NCBI RefSeq assembly: GCF_031877795.1
Contig: NC_133946.1
Coordinates: forward strand, 7,973,144-8,037,143
DNA length: 64,000 bases
DNA from: Strix aluco
Taxonomy: Eukaryota > Chordata > Aves > Strigiformes > Strigidae
Direction: 5' to 3'
Numbering within the stretch: position 1 is the stretch's first letter; the number at the start of each line of letters is the position of its first letter. Positions 1 through 11,835 of this stretch are shown here, piece by piece. The notes beneath the pieces are model-generated. The model saw only the letters and a program-made list of their open reading frames with translations, was not told the origin of the DNA and did no database searches. A program made the translations under genes and the position numbers.

Positions 1-1079
1 AATCTGCTTGAGCATGTTCAAAACTATTCTGCCTCTGGAAAATTCCTGTGGAGGGACAAACGAAGCCCATATTATGGAAGATCAGCTCTGAGTTACAGTT
101 TGCACTGCTGCATTATTAAAAGTATTTTTAGATTAAACTAACTTGAATGCAGATCATCAATTCTCAGCAGAATTTCTTCTCTTTCAAAACTTTTTCTTTG
201 ATATAGGTGAATCTGTCCTACCAACATTAATAGTTGAAATTAGTGAGTAGAGGACAACATAACTACAAGGAACTGTAGGAACTTACACTCTAAGTGCAGA
301 GGGTTTGGGATTTATCCTTTCTGAAAAGACAATAGCTTTTTTTTTTTTTCCCCCCACCAAGTTAGAGCATTTGAAAGAACAGATCCCTCCATGTTCTTAC
401 TGATAAATGTAAATTTATTACTGTATAATCAGAGTGTCTCTACCAAATGGGTGAAGAGGAAATGATAATAATGTGTGGAACATGTAGGTTGCCCAGAGAG
501 GTGGTAGATGCCCCATCCCTGGAAACATTCAAGGCCAGGTTGGACTGGGCTCTGAGCGACCTGATCTACCTGAAGAGGTCCCTGCTCATTGCAGGGGGCT
601 TGGACTAGATGTCCTTTAAAGGTCCCTTCCAACCCAAACCAATTGTATGATTCTATGAATTTCATTCTGCAAAGCATGATAATAAGCCTAACATACACTG
701 CTACCCACGGCCCTTGTGACCAACAGGGAATTCGCTCAAAAAAGAAGCTGGCACCAGCTGGTATGACGGTACGCCCAGCCTGCTGGCCACGTATTGACTG
801 ACCATGATCTATGCAGAGACACTCTGAATTGATAGACCAGTCTTGTCTTGAGCAGATCTTGATGGCTACTGTGTGCAAACATTAGCTATGGGAGAGAATC
901 CTATTGGTGTAGCCCCTCTACTAGATCTCCTCCTGGATGTGGGTAAGGGCTGTTGGCATCTTTTCACAAGTACTTAAAAGAAGCCAATAAAAACAAGAAC
1001 TGAACCCCACAATCTTCAAATAAAAACTAGCAAATGTTGATTAAGAAGGGACAAAACGTTCTGGGAAGCCACAAATCTG
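1..1079. other. 3' flank of NAV3, intergenic
   Basis: This stretch lies downstream of the inferred NAV3 poly(A) site. Apart from the CR1 tail at 485..659 I see no gene. There is a T/C homopolymer near 338..357. The open frames on both strands between 429 and 878 overlap the CR1 copy and have no recognisable protein. Confidence 0.6.
485..659 (+). repeat. CR1 LINE 3' tail
   Basis: The sequence starts with a GGTTGCCCAGAGAGGTGG-type block and passes through the 'ATCCCTGGAAAC' and 'CTCATTGCAGGGGG' blocks. It then reads 'GGTCCCTTCCAACCC' and ends in the ATTCTATGAA terminus, the standard order of an avian CR1 3' end. It is 5'-truncated to about 175 bp and little diverged. It lies in the 3' flank of NAV3, antisense to the gene. 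Confidence 0.9.
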
Positions 1080-1096
1080 AATAAATAAGCATCAAT

Positions 1097-1145
1097 TTTA
1101 TTGAATCATGAATAATTTAAGACTGGTACAATCATCAGCTTTATT
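1097..1145 (-). terminator. NAV3: Two candidate poly(A) signals (AATAAA)
   Basis: On the minus strand AATAAA occurs at 1145..1140 and again at 1102..1097, about 43 nt apart. A fairly T-rich stretch follows at about 1060..1020 on the same strand. Cleavage would be expected 10-30 nt after the chosen signal, near 1120 or 1080. This is the last AATAAA pair before the CR1-containing flank, so I take it as the distal gene end. Confidence 0.45.
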
Positions 1146-3790
1146 TTCCATGACACAGGGGCAAGGAAGGGGGAGAAACGAGGAGGGTGAGAAAGGGGAG
1201 GCATGATCTCAAACAGACCATTCACAAATTCCAATCCTAAATGAGAACTGAAAATTAAATAGGGAGAGGAGCAAATGGAAAACATCATAAACGTACACAA
1301 AATACTCAATTCCTAGTTTTTCTCTTTAAAAATGGCTAGAAAAAATTCATCAAAATGCAGCACTTTTAATCAAATATTTACATTTCTATGTTACAATGAA
1401 AAAATGTACATCTTATAGAACATATTTCATAAACTGTTCCACTGGAAACGACTAGATCAAAACAGCAACCTTCCATTTAATATCGACAAAGATTTTTTTG
1501 CTTTGTTTTTGTTATTTTTTTCTTGAAAGAAAATTGCCACATTTAGACAAGATTTCATACACATAATATCGAAGTTAAGCATCAACAATGAAATATCAGT
1601 TTGTTTCTTCCAAAATGTACAAAAAGGCTAACCAACCCCCTCCCTCCCCTTCCCCAAATAAACCACATCTCATTTATGGCCTGATCATTCTTGGCAGTTC
1701 CGAAGGAAAGAAAATGGTTTATACTTTCAATTTAGAACTCAACATGAATGTTGCATAGAATCTTGCATTTCTTTCTTGTTGTTTTTTTTTTTTTTTTTTT
1801 AAAACAAGCCAACTTTGTAAGGAAAAAAAGGCAAAAAAAGAAAAAAAGGAAGCGTTTTTAAAAAGCCTTAAATGAGAACAAAGTCACTTAAAGAAAGACT
1901 TAATCTATGAAAAGTCTTGATAAAAACTGACGTGTGCACAACAGGTAACCCTGCTTCCCGAAGTTTCAGAAAAGACACTGAATATTGTGATGCTTAGAAT
2001 GACTAGCCTACTCAAACTTGCCCCTCTCACTGTAATCCAAGCTAGTGTCAATAAAAATAAGATAACAGAAATTCTTTCCTGAGCTTAAGCACAGGATTAA
2101 AAATGAGAGAAAAAACCCAAACCACCCCGTTCCCCACAAATAAAACACCATTTTAAACATGTCTTACAGCACTCAGTTAAAGGTTAACTGAGACATTTTC
2201 TAGGATATTAAGTCCATCTAAAGCCCTAGCCCTGCAACTGGATTTTTTTACAGGCACATGCTCTATCTGCATGGATTCAGTTGGGGGATTAGGTACCAAA
2301 ATTCACAGTAGTAGCAGGTAAAGTCAGTGCTGGGAAGCAGAATTGTCAAGACTACTGGAAAAATTAACCTCTCAAACTCATCATCAGCATGCTATGTATT
2401 TGATTCCATATAGATTTATCCCATTTTTACAGTACCAAGAACTGGATTAGGAACATTGGCCGAGTAACCCTTGGTATTCATTCCGTGAAATAATGGAATA
2501 GAGTTCATAAGGTTAAAACAGTAACAACACCAAGCTTTCCCCCCCCATCATTAAAATATTTAAATTTTTCTTTTACAATATTTTTTCTTTAAAAAAAAAA
2601 AAAGTCATCAGCACTTAAAAGTTGTAACAGGAGAAGATTCAAGACCAGCTCAGTAAGACAAAGTACAGTTATGTTACAGAAAGTCATGAGGTATAATAAA
2701 ACGATCCTCTCAAGCTGAGTCACAGAAGCATGAACTGTCTGTTGTATTACTTTAAACCCACAAGCTCTTTAAAAAGTGTTTGCAATAAGTTTTCTTTCTG
2801 TACATTGAAATACCAGCATATTCCTGTAATTTATTAATGACAGCATTTATTATAGTTGAAAAGCTTTTTTTTTTTTCTCCTGCATGGATAAAACAGCTCT
2901 TCAGTGTTTTGTTAGCTGCGGATTGATATGAACCTGAAAAGTTATCTCATTTCCCTCCTTTTTGTCACATTTAAACAAATTCTAGTATCTCATACAAACA
3001 ATATTCACAGCAACTTATGATATTCCAAGAGATGACTTTAGCCCTGTTTCTTTAAATAAAATCCCATAATATACAGCACTAATTTAGTCAAACATAATTA
3101 GTACAAAATAAGGCATCGCTTTAAAAGTCAGCACCAAAAGATAGCTGGAAAGGCTAGTACAAATCAATATTGAGGAGTGATGTTTTTGCTGAGGTACAGC
3201 TGACGTTGTGGTGATGGTGGTCTAAGTATTTGCTTCCGTAAAAAGGAAAGTGCAATTCTTTAGGAGATGTTCTTGCTCCCCAACAGAAGTACAAGCCTTA
3301 ACACTGATAGTGTAGGTGTGTGCGTTCAGAGAGGAGGAGAAATAAAACCAGGTTCACAGCTCTGCCAAAACTCAAAAGCATGGCCCAGCTAAACTTAAAA
3401 GACGCAATACCTTCCCTCCTTTTTTCCCAGATCTGAATACTGTTAAAATACTAATTTTTTTCTTTTACAATTAAAAAGAAAAGTCATGGAAATAAATGTT
3501 GTCACCAGAGTAGCACTGGAACTGCCACAGAGCCGAGTTTTAATTAACCCAATTTATGGTTGTGCTGATTGGAACGAAACCTCTGAACAAAACCCAAAGT
3601 TTTTAGAAAACAGCTGTAACATTTCATGGCAAGAATTAAAAACTGAAAGTCCAATTAATCCCTTTTCGGGGGTGTAGCTCACCTCCGTGTACAGGGCTCA
3701 CGATGCCTGTGCACTGCCGAAGGTCCTTTGGAGCTGTAGGACTTCATGGGGCATGGCCCTTTTGCTGACTTCTGCGGAGGAGGGAAACTC

Positions 3791-3880
3791 ACTCACATCG
3801 GTGTAAATAAATCGGGTGTAATGCCACTGAAGTCAACTGAGTTGGTTACGTGGATGTAAGTGGGAAGAGAATCAGGCCCT
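3791..3880. repeat. Old palindromic interspersed repeat in the 3' UTR
   Basis: A segment with CGGTGTAA, CCACTGAAGTCAACTGAG and GTTAC blocks ends in AGAATCAGGCCC. This resembles the 'GTAACTCCACTGAAGTCAATGGAGTTAC' hairpin-type repeat scattered through bird and reptile genomes, seen here from memory. It is degenerate, so the copy is old. If the 3' UTR call is right, this repeat is part of the mature NAV3 RNA. Confidence 0.4.
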
Positions 3881-3963
3881 GACTAGCAAAGGGCTACCTG
3901 ATCTTTCACTTGTAGTGGGATTGATTGTTACACAGTGTTTGAAAAAACCTGATTTGTTCAGAC

Positions 3964-4010
3964 TGTATATATATTTTTATATATTCCTATTTATATATAT
4001 ATCTTTATAA
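3964..4010. repeat. AT-rich TA microsatellite
   Basis: Interrupted TA dinucleotide runs (TATATATAT, TATATATTC, TATATATATATC) lie within the inferred NAV3 3' UTR. Low-complexity sequence able to fold into a weak hairpin; no function is assigned. Confidence 0.7.
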
Positions 4011-4676
4011 ACACACAATGAAAGAAAGCCAAGGTCTCAGACTGGCAAGGAGAGCAGCGCTTTTTGTTTTCTTTTTTCTTTTTTTTTTTTTTTTTAAATT
4101 TTCTTTTTTAATATTTATTCAAACTTCCCTGTTTTGCAGCTTTGCCTTTATTGAGTATTATTACCAAGGCAAGCAATATTGTTATAGCACCAGAACTATA
4201 TGAAGCTGAGCTTAATCTGCAAAGCTGATTGGTAAAAGTCCAGCCCTCACCTAAATGTGTTTGGTCAGAAGCAGCATAGGCAAAAATTTCCTCTCCCCTC
4301 TCCTTCCAGACAGTACATGGCACAAAGCTGTTTGCTTCATAGCTGTGAAGTTCCCCCCTGCCCCTTCAACTTTTAGCAATGATGATTATTTTTAACATCT
4401 TCAGTATCTTAGGCATGAGAGCTTACAGCAACTAAACAGAAGGAAACAAAGGAATAGTGCAGTTCTCATCATCGTCAAAAGAAAAACAATACAAAGGTTG
4501 CTTGGGTTGCCTGCACCCAGATTCAAGAGTGACTCCAAGTGTCGTGCTGTTCTTGCAGCTCTAATACTGAGATCCCAGCCCAGCCTAGGAACGTGCTCTT
4601 TTCATGAGTCTGTGATCAGAGTTCTTGCCAAGTGGGAGAGCAATAATGGAAACAACCTATTTCTCTCTGAGGAAGA

Positions 4677-4802
4677 TCACAACGTCGACTCCAGAGACGA
4701 ATCGAGGATGTCATCATGATGGCTGTTGCTGTTAGAGTCACTGTCATAACTCTGGGGACTTGAGTAGTTGGCTGCTTCTTGCAGTCTCATTAGCATGTTC
4801 AT
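4677..4802 (-). CDS. NAV3: NAV3 terminal coding exon (residues 1468-1508, stop)
   Basis: The acceptor CTTTGCAG precedes ATGAACATG and the frame runs to TGA at 4679..4677. It encodes 41 residues from MNMLMRLQEAANYSS through DSDSNSNSHHDD to SSLESTL. The tail is Ser/Asn/Asp-rich and lies after the AAA+ module. Phase 0 start. The internal Met codons are not initiators: the frame is continuous with the upstream exon. Confidence 0.95.
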   Translation of the reverse strand: MNMLMRLQEAANYSSPQSYDSDSNSNSHHDDILDSSLESTL

Positions 4803-5898
4803 CTGCAAAGGCACAGAAGTTCATGATTATTTGTATTCTGAGGTAAAAAAATTATGAGCTCCATATGAAAGCTACAGTGGCATTCACTTTGCCAGTGGGT
4901 AACAAAGGAAAGGAAGAGACAACTGGGGTAATTAATACTGAGTCTCTGAAAAGAAATATTAACTGTAGAACATGTCATAACAGCACGCAAGTTAGTCACG
5001 AGAAGTATGCTTTTCCAGCAAAAGTGAAAATGAGAAGATTGAAGGGATCTGCCCACAGCTGTACTCGACAGGATTCTGCAAGCATCCTACCCCTCTCCTG
5101 CTCTGACCCATGAAAGTAACTGCAGATCAGTCAAAAGAAGCAAATCTGAATGTCCTAATATCTAGCCTGATGTTTGTATATGTATATATGAGCTAGTGAA
5201 AAGTGTAACACATGTTCTATACTCCCAACTGTCTAGAAAAACACACACCTCAACAGAACAGCTTCAGGGAATTCATAGTTTGCATGGAAGTTTCAGTAAC
5301 TGTTTCCCGTTGGAAGAAAACGTCCATTAGTGTTACCTTCAGGCTCGAATTTATGCATTCTAAACAAGCACAAGTTAGTATTTCCCTGTATGCCTGCATG
5401 GCATTTCTGATTCATAAGTTAGACACCAATCACAGAGACTAGTTTATACACTCTTTGAAAATCTCAATTTTCATTTGGTGTCAAATGAAAACCACGTGAA
5501 GTAAAGCAAAAAGCCTATTTTGTGATTGTGGCAAAGCAGGCTAAATGAAATGGTTCCACTGTGTTATTCAAGTATGTGTAAGATCATGTATTTAATTTCA
5601 CAGTGTAGAAATTAAGTTTATTACACTCATCTCCAGTCACTCCTCAAAAAATGAACCCTAAAAATATCCTCAACAAATGAATCTGAAAAGCTTCTGCCAC
5701 TGTTTTCTGCAAAACTGTACAGGTTTTCTGTGTGAATGCATTCCCTGAGCCGGTGTGATGACCTTCCCAGAACCACTGCCTTCTCATTTGAGAACTTTTA
5801 AATACTCTTCAACGGTTCTTTGTTTTTTTATTTCTGTTTCTAATCCCTAGAAACAAGGGAAACGAGGCGGTTCTGCCATTTCAAAAATGAAAGCTTAC
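4803..5898 (-). other. NAV3: NAV3 last intron
   Basis: A 1.1 kb intron, phase 0, donor TTG|GTAAGC, acceptor TTTGCAG. No repeat or conserved open frame was recognised. Confidence 0.85.
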
Positions 5899-6102
5899 CA
5901 AAGGATCTCCTTCAGCATCACTCACTGGAACTTGTTTGCTGGTTGAGCCTTCCCGTGACATCGAGTAGCCGTCAAAGCCCACATCCTCAGGCCGCAGCTG
6001 TAGCAGAGGAGGCCACTCATGGTGCTGGGGGGTGGCTGCCCAGGGATAGGTGTCCATTACCCATTTGGCAGGATCCTCCCAGGGCGCTCTCCTCCCGTAC
6101 AA
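5899..6102 (-). CDS. NAV3: NAV3 exon, residues 1400-1467 (after the AAA+ core)
   Basis: 68 codons with phase 0 at both ends, acceptor TTTTTCCAG and donor GTAAGC. The product begins LYGRRAPWEDPAKWV and contains HEWPPLLQLRPEDVGFDGY, a block strongly conserved in navigators just after the ATPase module. The following SREGSTSKQ and SDAEGDPL segments are more variable and hydrophilic. Confidence 0.95.
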
Positions 6103-9100
6103 CTGGAAAAACATAAAAACATGTAAAACATTCTCATTACTGTAAGGACATACAAACTTTCAGCTGTTTTTAATGGCAACTGATTTGGAAGAGGCTGACC
6201 ACCTCCTGTGAGACTGCAGTGCCTTTCTGTTGGCACCAGTTAAAGAAAATGAGACCTGAAAATAACTTCACTTTAATAAAGTTAACTTAAATAAAGTCAA
6301 TACACAACAGAGGCCGTCGATGTTGACACCCGGATCGCAGCAGCAGCTGCCTTATCTACGTTTGCTGTCGTCGTGAAACTGCTGTCAGTGGAATGCGTAG
6401 GAGGAAATGTGAGACCTGTCATCAGGCAATAATGATGGATGTCATAGCAAAAGGTTTTCAAGTCAGGGGAATTTCTTTGTATTCAACCAAGAAAAAGCGC
6501 CAGCAGGATTTGGCTATGTTGATGTTCCTGTTTCAAGTATGCAAGCTCTATTTCAAAAACTTTTTCTGTTTGGAACAGACTGTGTTACTGAAACCCAATG
6601 TATTCTTGTTATATTCTGTTAAGCTTGCCTTAATTAGGTAATAAATTCATTTTAATTTCACATGACTTTCGGAAGCATAACTACAACTTGAAGTGACATC
6701 AAAACATTTATTTCTGCTTTATAAATCTCAGCCTAAATATCCTTCAGCAACTGGAGTTCGTTCCTGACATTCTGAATTCAGAGAACTCGCCTGCACAACA
6801 CACAGGGGGAGAAGCAGTGGTCTAACAAAGAAATCCATCAGCTCTCTGATGGATCTAAGACTGTCTCACTTTCCTCATCACTATTGCTTCTTGGGTTTTT
6901 TGTGGCTTTATTTTTTGCACGCACAAAGTGTTAAATTGCTCTAAATACCAACATCTGCTTTATTCTGAAGCAGAAGTGAGCGGGCCCCAGCCCAGAGCAG
7001 AGGTGCCCAGCAGATGGGGCTAGGCAATCTCAAACACAGCCTCTGCCACAGCCCAAAAACTCATCATCCTCGAGCTGTACTGTATTATTTTCCTAGCATA
7101 ATGTCTTCAAGCTGTGGTAAACCAGATCTCCTATTTTAATCTTGTTCTCAAATTTACAGCAATACATGTCAGTTGCTAAGTATTTTGTATTTTTCACATG
7201 TCTTTGCTACCCAGTGTGGATCCTAGCTCATTTCTGAAAATTGCCTAGTAAATAAAATTCCCATTTCAATATATGAAATCAACACATATCTTCAGGAGAT
7301 GAGAGACTGAATGACTAACTCACTATTCCCTTCCACAGCAACCAGTTCTGTCCATCCCTTTCACGTGCACGTTTTCTAGGGAGTAATTAAGGGAGCAAGG
7401 ATGGAACAGGCTGCTTCCCAAAGCACCAAACAGAAACAACTGGAGTATGAGTGACGGTGGCAGGAAGCCGCAGGGACTCTGGGTCCTCTTTTTGCTGGTG
7501 CTGCACTCTGTATCGACACACCGAGCAGGAAGAACTGGGGTTTTATATAACCCTCTAATTTTCACATCTCTGTTTTGAAGAACAAAAAAACTCAGCTCCA
7601 ATGGGAGCAATTATTGTAAGGATCCATTTGGCTCGCTTGTCTTTGACCCAAAATAGTTCTCTAAATGAGAAACAGAAATATAAAAATAGTTCAGTTTAGA
7701 TCCACAGAGATCAGAGTGAAATCAGCAGTCCACCCTTCCTTTCTGGCAGGCAGTTTCATGAGAGAAGATGTGTTCTCAGAGGAGCCTTTGTGGGTGTGGG
7801 GGACAGAAAATAGCCCAAAATATAACACCCAATTCTAGCCTTAGCTTGTTAATTAGCAGAACCCTGGCTACTCTTCAAGTACTGAAATCTTATCCATTCA
7901 CTAAACAAAAGAGAAAATATTTAAATTATTTAAATGGAAATGAATTAGTGGAATTTGGGGAAATGGGACTGAACTGGATAAAGAATCTAAAGCACAAAGT
8001 AAGAAACTGAAATCCTTACACTTGGAATGCAAACCACTCAAATAACTTAAGCAAAGATGCAGGTATCAGGGAAAACAAGTAAGCAAAAAGATGGTATTAT
8101 TAATTGTTTTTCTTTCTCTTAATTTCTGTTACTAATTTTTCAGTGCTTTCCACACCTACTGACCAGTGATACGAGAGCTTCAAAACACAGTACAAGGAGC
8201 CCAAGCATCCCAGCTTTCTCCATTTCAGGAAGAAACACTCACATGCTCTCCTTTCTCTTGTTTTAGGTCAAAAAGATTGTTGGCTCCCCTTACCTTCCTT
8301 TATAGGAAGTTTTATGCAAAATGGTTCTCCTGTTCTATTTCTAGCAAAGTTCCTCTGTGTGTTTTGGACTCTAGGGCCTATCGTGTTCCTCATGCCTAAG
8401 AATCTACCACAATTGTCTCGGAGAAAATGAGGTCTCCAGGCATGGACAGATTTCAAATGGTGATCGCAGTTTGCCCAAATTTTAAGCAAAACTTGCTGAA
8501 GAAATCATGTATTTCACAGATTTGTAAGAAGCTGTTAGTATAACCTGTTTTCTATGATAGGGTTTTCTCCTCTCTCTGTAAACATCTATAAATCTTTGCT
8601 GTACAGGTACTAAATTAAACCTCAGGTGGTTTTAACTGGACAATGCAAAATTCCCCCCCCATTTTTTTTGTACTTCTTCCAAGTACTCGGACTGGTGCAT
8701 CTTCATGATTTCACCATTCACTGCAGAGTACTCCCATGCAGACAAGAGCTGAACCTCTAATATAGAAAGGGTACTGCATAGAAAAGAAATGTAACAAACA
8801 AGCAAGTCAAAACAAAATCCCAGTATTTTCTAAAAGAAATCTTTCACGCTTTTTTAAACGTATGTTAATGGCAAGGCATCCTGACAGACGCTGCAATGGT
8901 GAGCCCTAAGCAGCAGCAGAATGGAGAAATGTTTTTCACAAACATTCTGCAACAAAACTGTTTCTCCATGGAGCTCGTACTTGGGAGTTATTTCATGCTT
9001 CAGAAACACTTCAGAGACAGACAGAAATGTGGTGGAGAACCTATTACTTCTGTAAGTAAAATTTTGTTAATTAATCTCACTAATAACAAGCCATGTCTTT

Positions 9101-9199
9101 CTTACAGTTTGGATTTTTCTAGTCCAAACTTGTCAAAAATCCATTAGACTTTTTCTTCCCTGCAGGACTAAAGCAGAAGACTCCCATAGACAAGTAGTA

Positions 9200-9560
9200 T
9201 TGTAGCTTCCTCTTGAATAAACTGAATAGTTTGAGCTGGTCACCTCTCTCATTGAATAATTCTTCCTGTTATCTTAATGATACCTACTGCTCTCTTCTGA
9301 ACCCTCTCCACATTTTTATGTTTCTAGTGAGCCTTTTTATATATGGAAGTACTACCCTCTTCCTACCTTTATCAGATGTAATTATAGCTAATGCCCTCAA
9401 AATGGCATTTGTCCTCTTACCAAAACACAAGCTTCAATGCATTGCCATAATTTCCTATTCTCCATCTACCTTTATCCCATTTTTAATATTTTTTAATTTC
9501 ACTGTGATCCACCTTTTTATTTCTGTATGTGTGATCTCATGTTTAGCTCTATGGAAAAGA
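9200..9560 (-). repeat. Old CR1-like LINE remnant
   Basis: The plus strand shows the antisense-CR1 order: 'CTCTTGAATAAACTGAATAG', then a CTCTCTCATTGAATAA-like block, then 'CTTCTGAACCCTCTCCACATT'. The last matches the 'CTTTTCTGAACC.TTTCCAA' block typical of reverse-oriented CR1/L3 copies. It is heavily diverged. The 170-codon plus-strand frame across it (9213..9725) is not a gene. Confidence 0.45.
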
Positions 9561-10245
9561 AGTGACTTGAAAATGAGCCATCTGCTAACAGATGCTGCAG
9601 TGAGAAAGCTTCATGTTCCCATCTGTCCTGGCTCTTCATATTACCAAAATACAGGGAGCTTTCTCACAGAAAAAGCTTTATCAAAAATAATTACTTTCAT
9701 GTATGCAATGCCCAGGATTTACTGATATTTGAATATGCTATGTCCAAAACTGTCTTTTAAATTATGTTTTGCCATGCTTATTCTGTGAACAGAGGACCGA
9801 AGAATAAAAAAAAGTCATTTTTTCCACAGATGCAGGGCAAGTTAATAGCAATCCTCTGTTGAACCCAACTCCTGATTCCAACAAGCTTTATAGTCATACA
9901 GATGCTAAGAATTGTGTGGCAATGCTTAGAACTATCCAAACTGCTAAAGTATGAATCAGTTACTAAGTACAGGCAATCAATAATGATTGCACTATGGCCT
10001 CTGAAAGAATTATGAAGGAATATACTGAAATATTAATTCTGTAGACTGAGAAGTAATCAAAATGTCACCGATACTGATCCTGTCACTCATTAACACATTT
10101 CTCTCCATACACAGCTTTGTTCCTCCTCTGTTGAAAGATTTGATTTACAAAGGAAAATCCTGCATAACTACATTAATGACCACAAATATGTTCTTCAGAT
10201 GCACAGTACAATTTCAAAGTGTGCTTCTGGAACAGATTATTGACA

Positions 10246-10318
10246 GATATTTGGGTGTCTAACTCCCACCCCCCTGAAAACGTCAGTAGTTTGGCATCTA
10301 AACACTTGTCAAAAAATC
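10246..10318. repeat. Old palindromic repeat (TTTAGGTGCCTAACT-type)
   Basis: An imperfect inverted repeat: a TTTGGGTGTCTAACTCCC arm at about 10250..10267 and a facing arm GTAGTTTGGCATCTAAAC at about 10286..10303, followed by AAAAAATCT. This pattern resembles a widespread bird and reptile hairpin repeat that ends in 'TTGAAAATCT'. A shorter similar piece appears near 13428..13480. Confidence 0.45.
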
Positions 10319-10547
10319 TCATCTGGACTTCTAGTGCTGCCACTCCGTATTTCAAAATCATTTGAAGAGAATAATTCTGCCTGAAATTAATGACAATTTA
10401 GGTTACATTTTCACAAACATGCAGGTATTCAGTATGCAAAGTTTTATCTACAGAAAATGTTGCCATGATTCAGTTTTGTCCGATGCTGTATGGCCTTCTG
10501 AATAGATACCATTCAAGATCTATGATTTTTCACTTTTGCCTGCTCAC

Positions 10548-10666
10548 CTGTAGCCCTTCTCTAACTGCCTCCAGAAGATATGGGATGATGGAGTAGTTCC
10601 ACAAGTCAGTAAACCAAACTCTAGAACCATCGACATCTATGGGACAGGAGAGGAAAAGCCGTGGAC
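10548..10666 (-). CDS. NAV3: NAV3 exon, residues 1360-1399
   Basis: 119 nt, acceptor TTTTCCAG, donor CAG|GTGAGC, phase 2 in (two bases complete a Gly codon) and phase 0 out. It encodes PRLFLSCPIDVDGSRVWF and then TDLWNYSIIPYLLEAVREGLQ, the conserved C-terminal part of the navigator ATPase region. Confidence 0.95.
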
Positions 10667-11094
10667 CTGGAAAAGGAAATTCAACTATTACACTCAAACC
10701 ACGATCATGATATGCCTCAAAATAGGATCAAAATAAATTCCACTTCTCTGGAGCATGAAGCCAACAATGAGAGAACATAAGTGGCTATCTGGTGAACTGC
10801 TGTTCCTGAGAGCTCAAAAAATCCTCTGAATCAACTTGAAAAGCTACAGCCTTCAAGGTGAAAACAATTAACTACATTTCGTAACACAGTTTATATCCAG
10901 GACTTAGAAAGAAGTCCTTTTCTCTTAGAATTGTTTAGAAACTTCTTGTACAGCTTGTACATCTAAAAGTAGGGTTTTAATGAAACCTTTTCAAAGTGAT
11001 ACAGCACAAGGAAATGTACAAGGATGGACCCGATCTACAAGGAAATAAAACGCATACATTGACATATGCCTGAGCATATGGGCAGAGCACTTAC
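10667..11094 (-). other. NAV3: NAV3 intron, 428 nt
   Basis: Donor ATTG|GTAAGT and acceptor TTTTCCAG. Nothing else recognised in it. Confidence 0.85.
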
Positions 11095-11291
11095 CAATAG
11101 TAACGTCAGAGGAGCTGTGAGCCTCCAAGAATTTGTTCAGATGTTGCCAGACCTTGGGAATCCAATCAATAATTTTAACCAGCTCTGCATTTCTCATCCT
11201 GCCACTGATCTCTGTTTCAATTAGCTTTCTTCTCAAGAAACGGCCAAGAAAGCCTTTGACCGGCTCAGTGTGGTTAGCACATAGCACCCAT
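11095..11291 (-). CDS. NAV3: NAV3 exon, residues 1294-1359 (AAA+ C-terminal part)
   Basis: 197 nt, acceptor CTGCCATAG, donor ATTG|GTAAGT. The first base finishes the Arg codon split from the previous exon. The product reads WVLCANHTEPVKGFLGRFLR and continues through RNAELVKIIDWIPKVW to AHSSSDVTIG. It follows the sensor-1/Arg-finger segment and is strongly conserved in navigators. Confidence 0.95.
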
Positions 11292-11763
11292 CTATGGCAG
11301 AACAGCAGAAATGTCCATTATTTCTCTTCCATGCTACTGAACATACCTATTCTGGGCTAAATTTCTTTTATTATTTCTAGATTGTTGTCATGATCAAAAT
11401 GGATTATCCCAGTCACATATGTTTCTTAGAAGAAGTTATTTTTTTATTTCATTAGATGAAACAATTTGTATTATGCATTGTTTCAGCTTATTTCTCATTC
11501 AGTGTCTTCTTTGCCTATTATTTTATTTAAAATTTGTTAGAGGATCAAATATCTTAACAATCCTCTGAAAAGTTTTATGAACCGTAGTTATTTTAATAAC
11601 AGCATCATAACAAAGTCACGCGTGTTAGGGCAGCAACTAGTAGCGAATGGTATTTCTCTCTTAGTTTGCTATTTCAGCCAATAAGAACATTTTTAGATGA
11701 CTCAGTAGCCATTACTCCTTTGCCAGTCCACAAACATAAATAAGAAACATGAATAAACAGTAC
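11292..11763 (-). other. NAV3: NAV3 intron, 472 nt
   Basis: Donor TTCAG|GTACTG, with no G at +5, and acceptor CATAG. Nothing else recognised. Confidence 0.85.
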
Positions 11764-11835
11764 CTGAAATTGTGGTGAAGTTGAAGATTAGGTGTTGAGG
11801 AGGTGGCTTGGTTCATTGTGCCAATAATATATGGA
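11764..11835 (-). CDS. NAV3: NAV3 exon, residues 1270-1293 (sensor 1 / Arg-finger region)
   Basis: 72 nt, acceptor TTTAAATAG, donor TTCAG|GTACTG. It completes the split Cys and gives PYIIGTMNQATSSTPNLQLH followed by HNF and the first two bases of Arg. IIGTMNQ has the hydrophobic-then-Asn pattern of AAA+ sensor 1. The Arg at the exon junction is a candidate Arg finger (inference from position). Confidence 0.95.

Larger units (their letters stand above)
1080..4676 (-). other. NAV3: Probable NAV3 3' UTR
   Basis: The region from just after the stop codon (4677) to a pair of minus-strand AATAAA signals (1145..1140 and 1102..1097) has no coding exon and no CR1 copy. It is AT-rich with several T runs on the plus strand (for example near 1783..1800 and 4077..4095), which are A runs in the RNA. 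A UTR of about 3.6 kb fits the long 3' UTR known for NAV3. A Pumilio-type TGTAAATA lies at 1382..1375 on the minus strand. Other AATAAA hexamers at 4119..4114 and 4152..4147 could give a much shorter UTR. The extent is inferred, not seen in a transcript. Confidence 0.5.
6103..10547 (-). other. NAV3: NAV3 intron, 4.4 kb
   Basis: Phase 0 intron with donor CAG|GTGAGC. It holds an old minus-strand CR1-like remnant (9200..9560) and a palindromic old repeat (10246..10318), listed separately. A C homopolymer lies at about 8651..8659. Several open frames of 70-95 codons are scattered on both strands, none with a recognisable protein. Confidence 0.8.

Noticed and set aside
429..878. 149-codon minus-strand open frame
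   Set aside because: Mostly the reverse strand of a CR1 tail in the 3' flank.
9213..9725. 170-codon plus-strand open frame
   Set aside because: Overlaps an old antisense CR1-like remnant and T-rich low-complexity sequence; no recognisable domain; lies inside a NAV3 intron.
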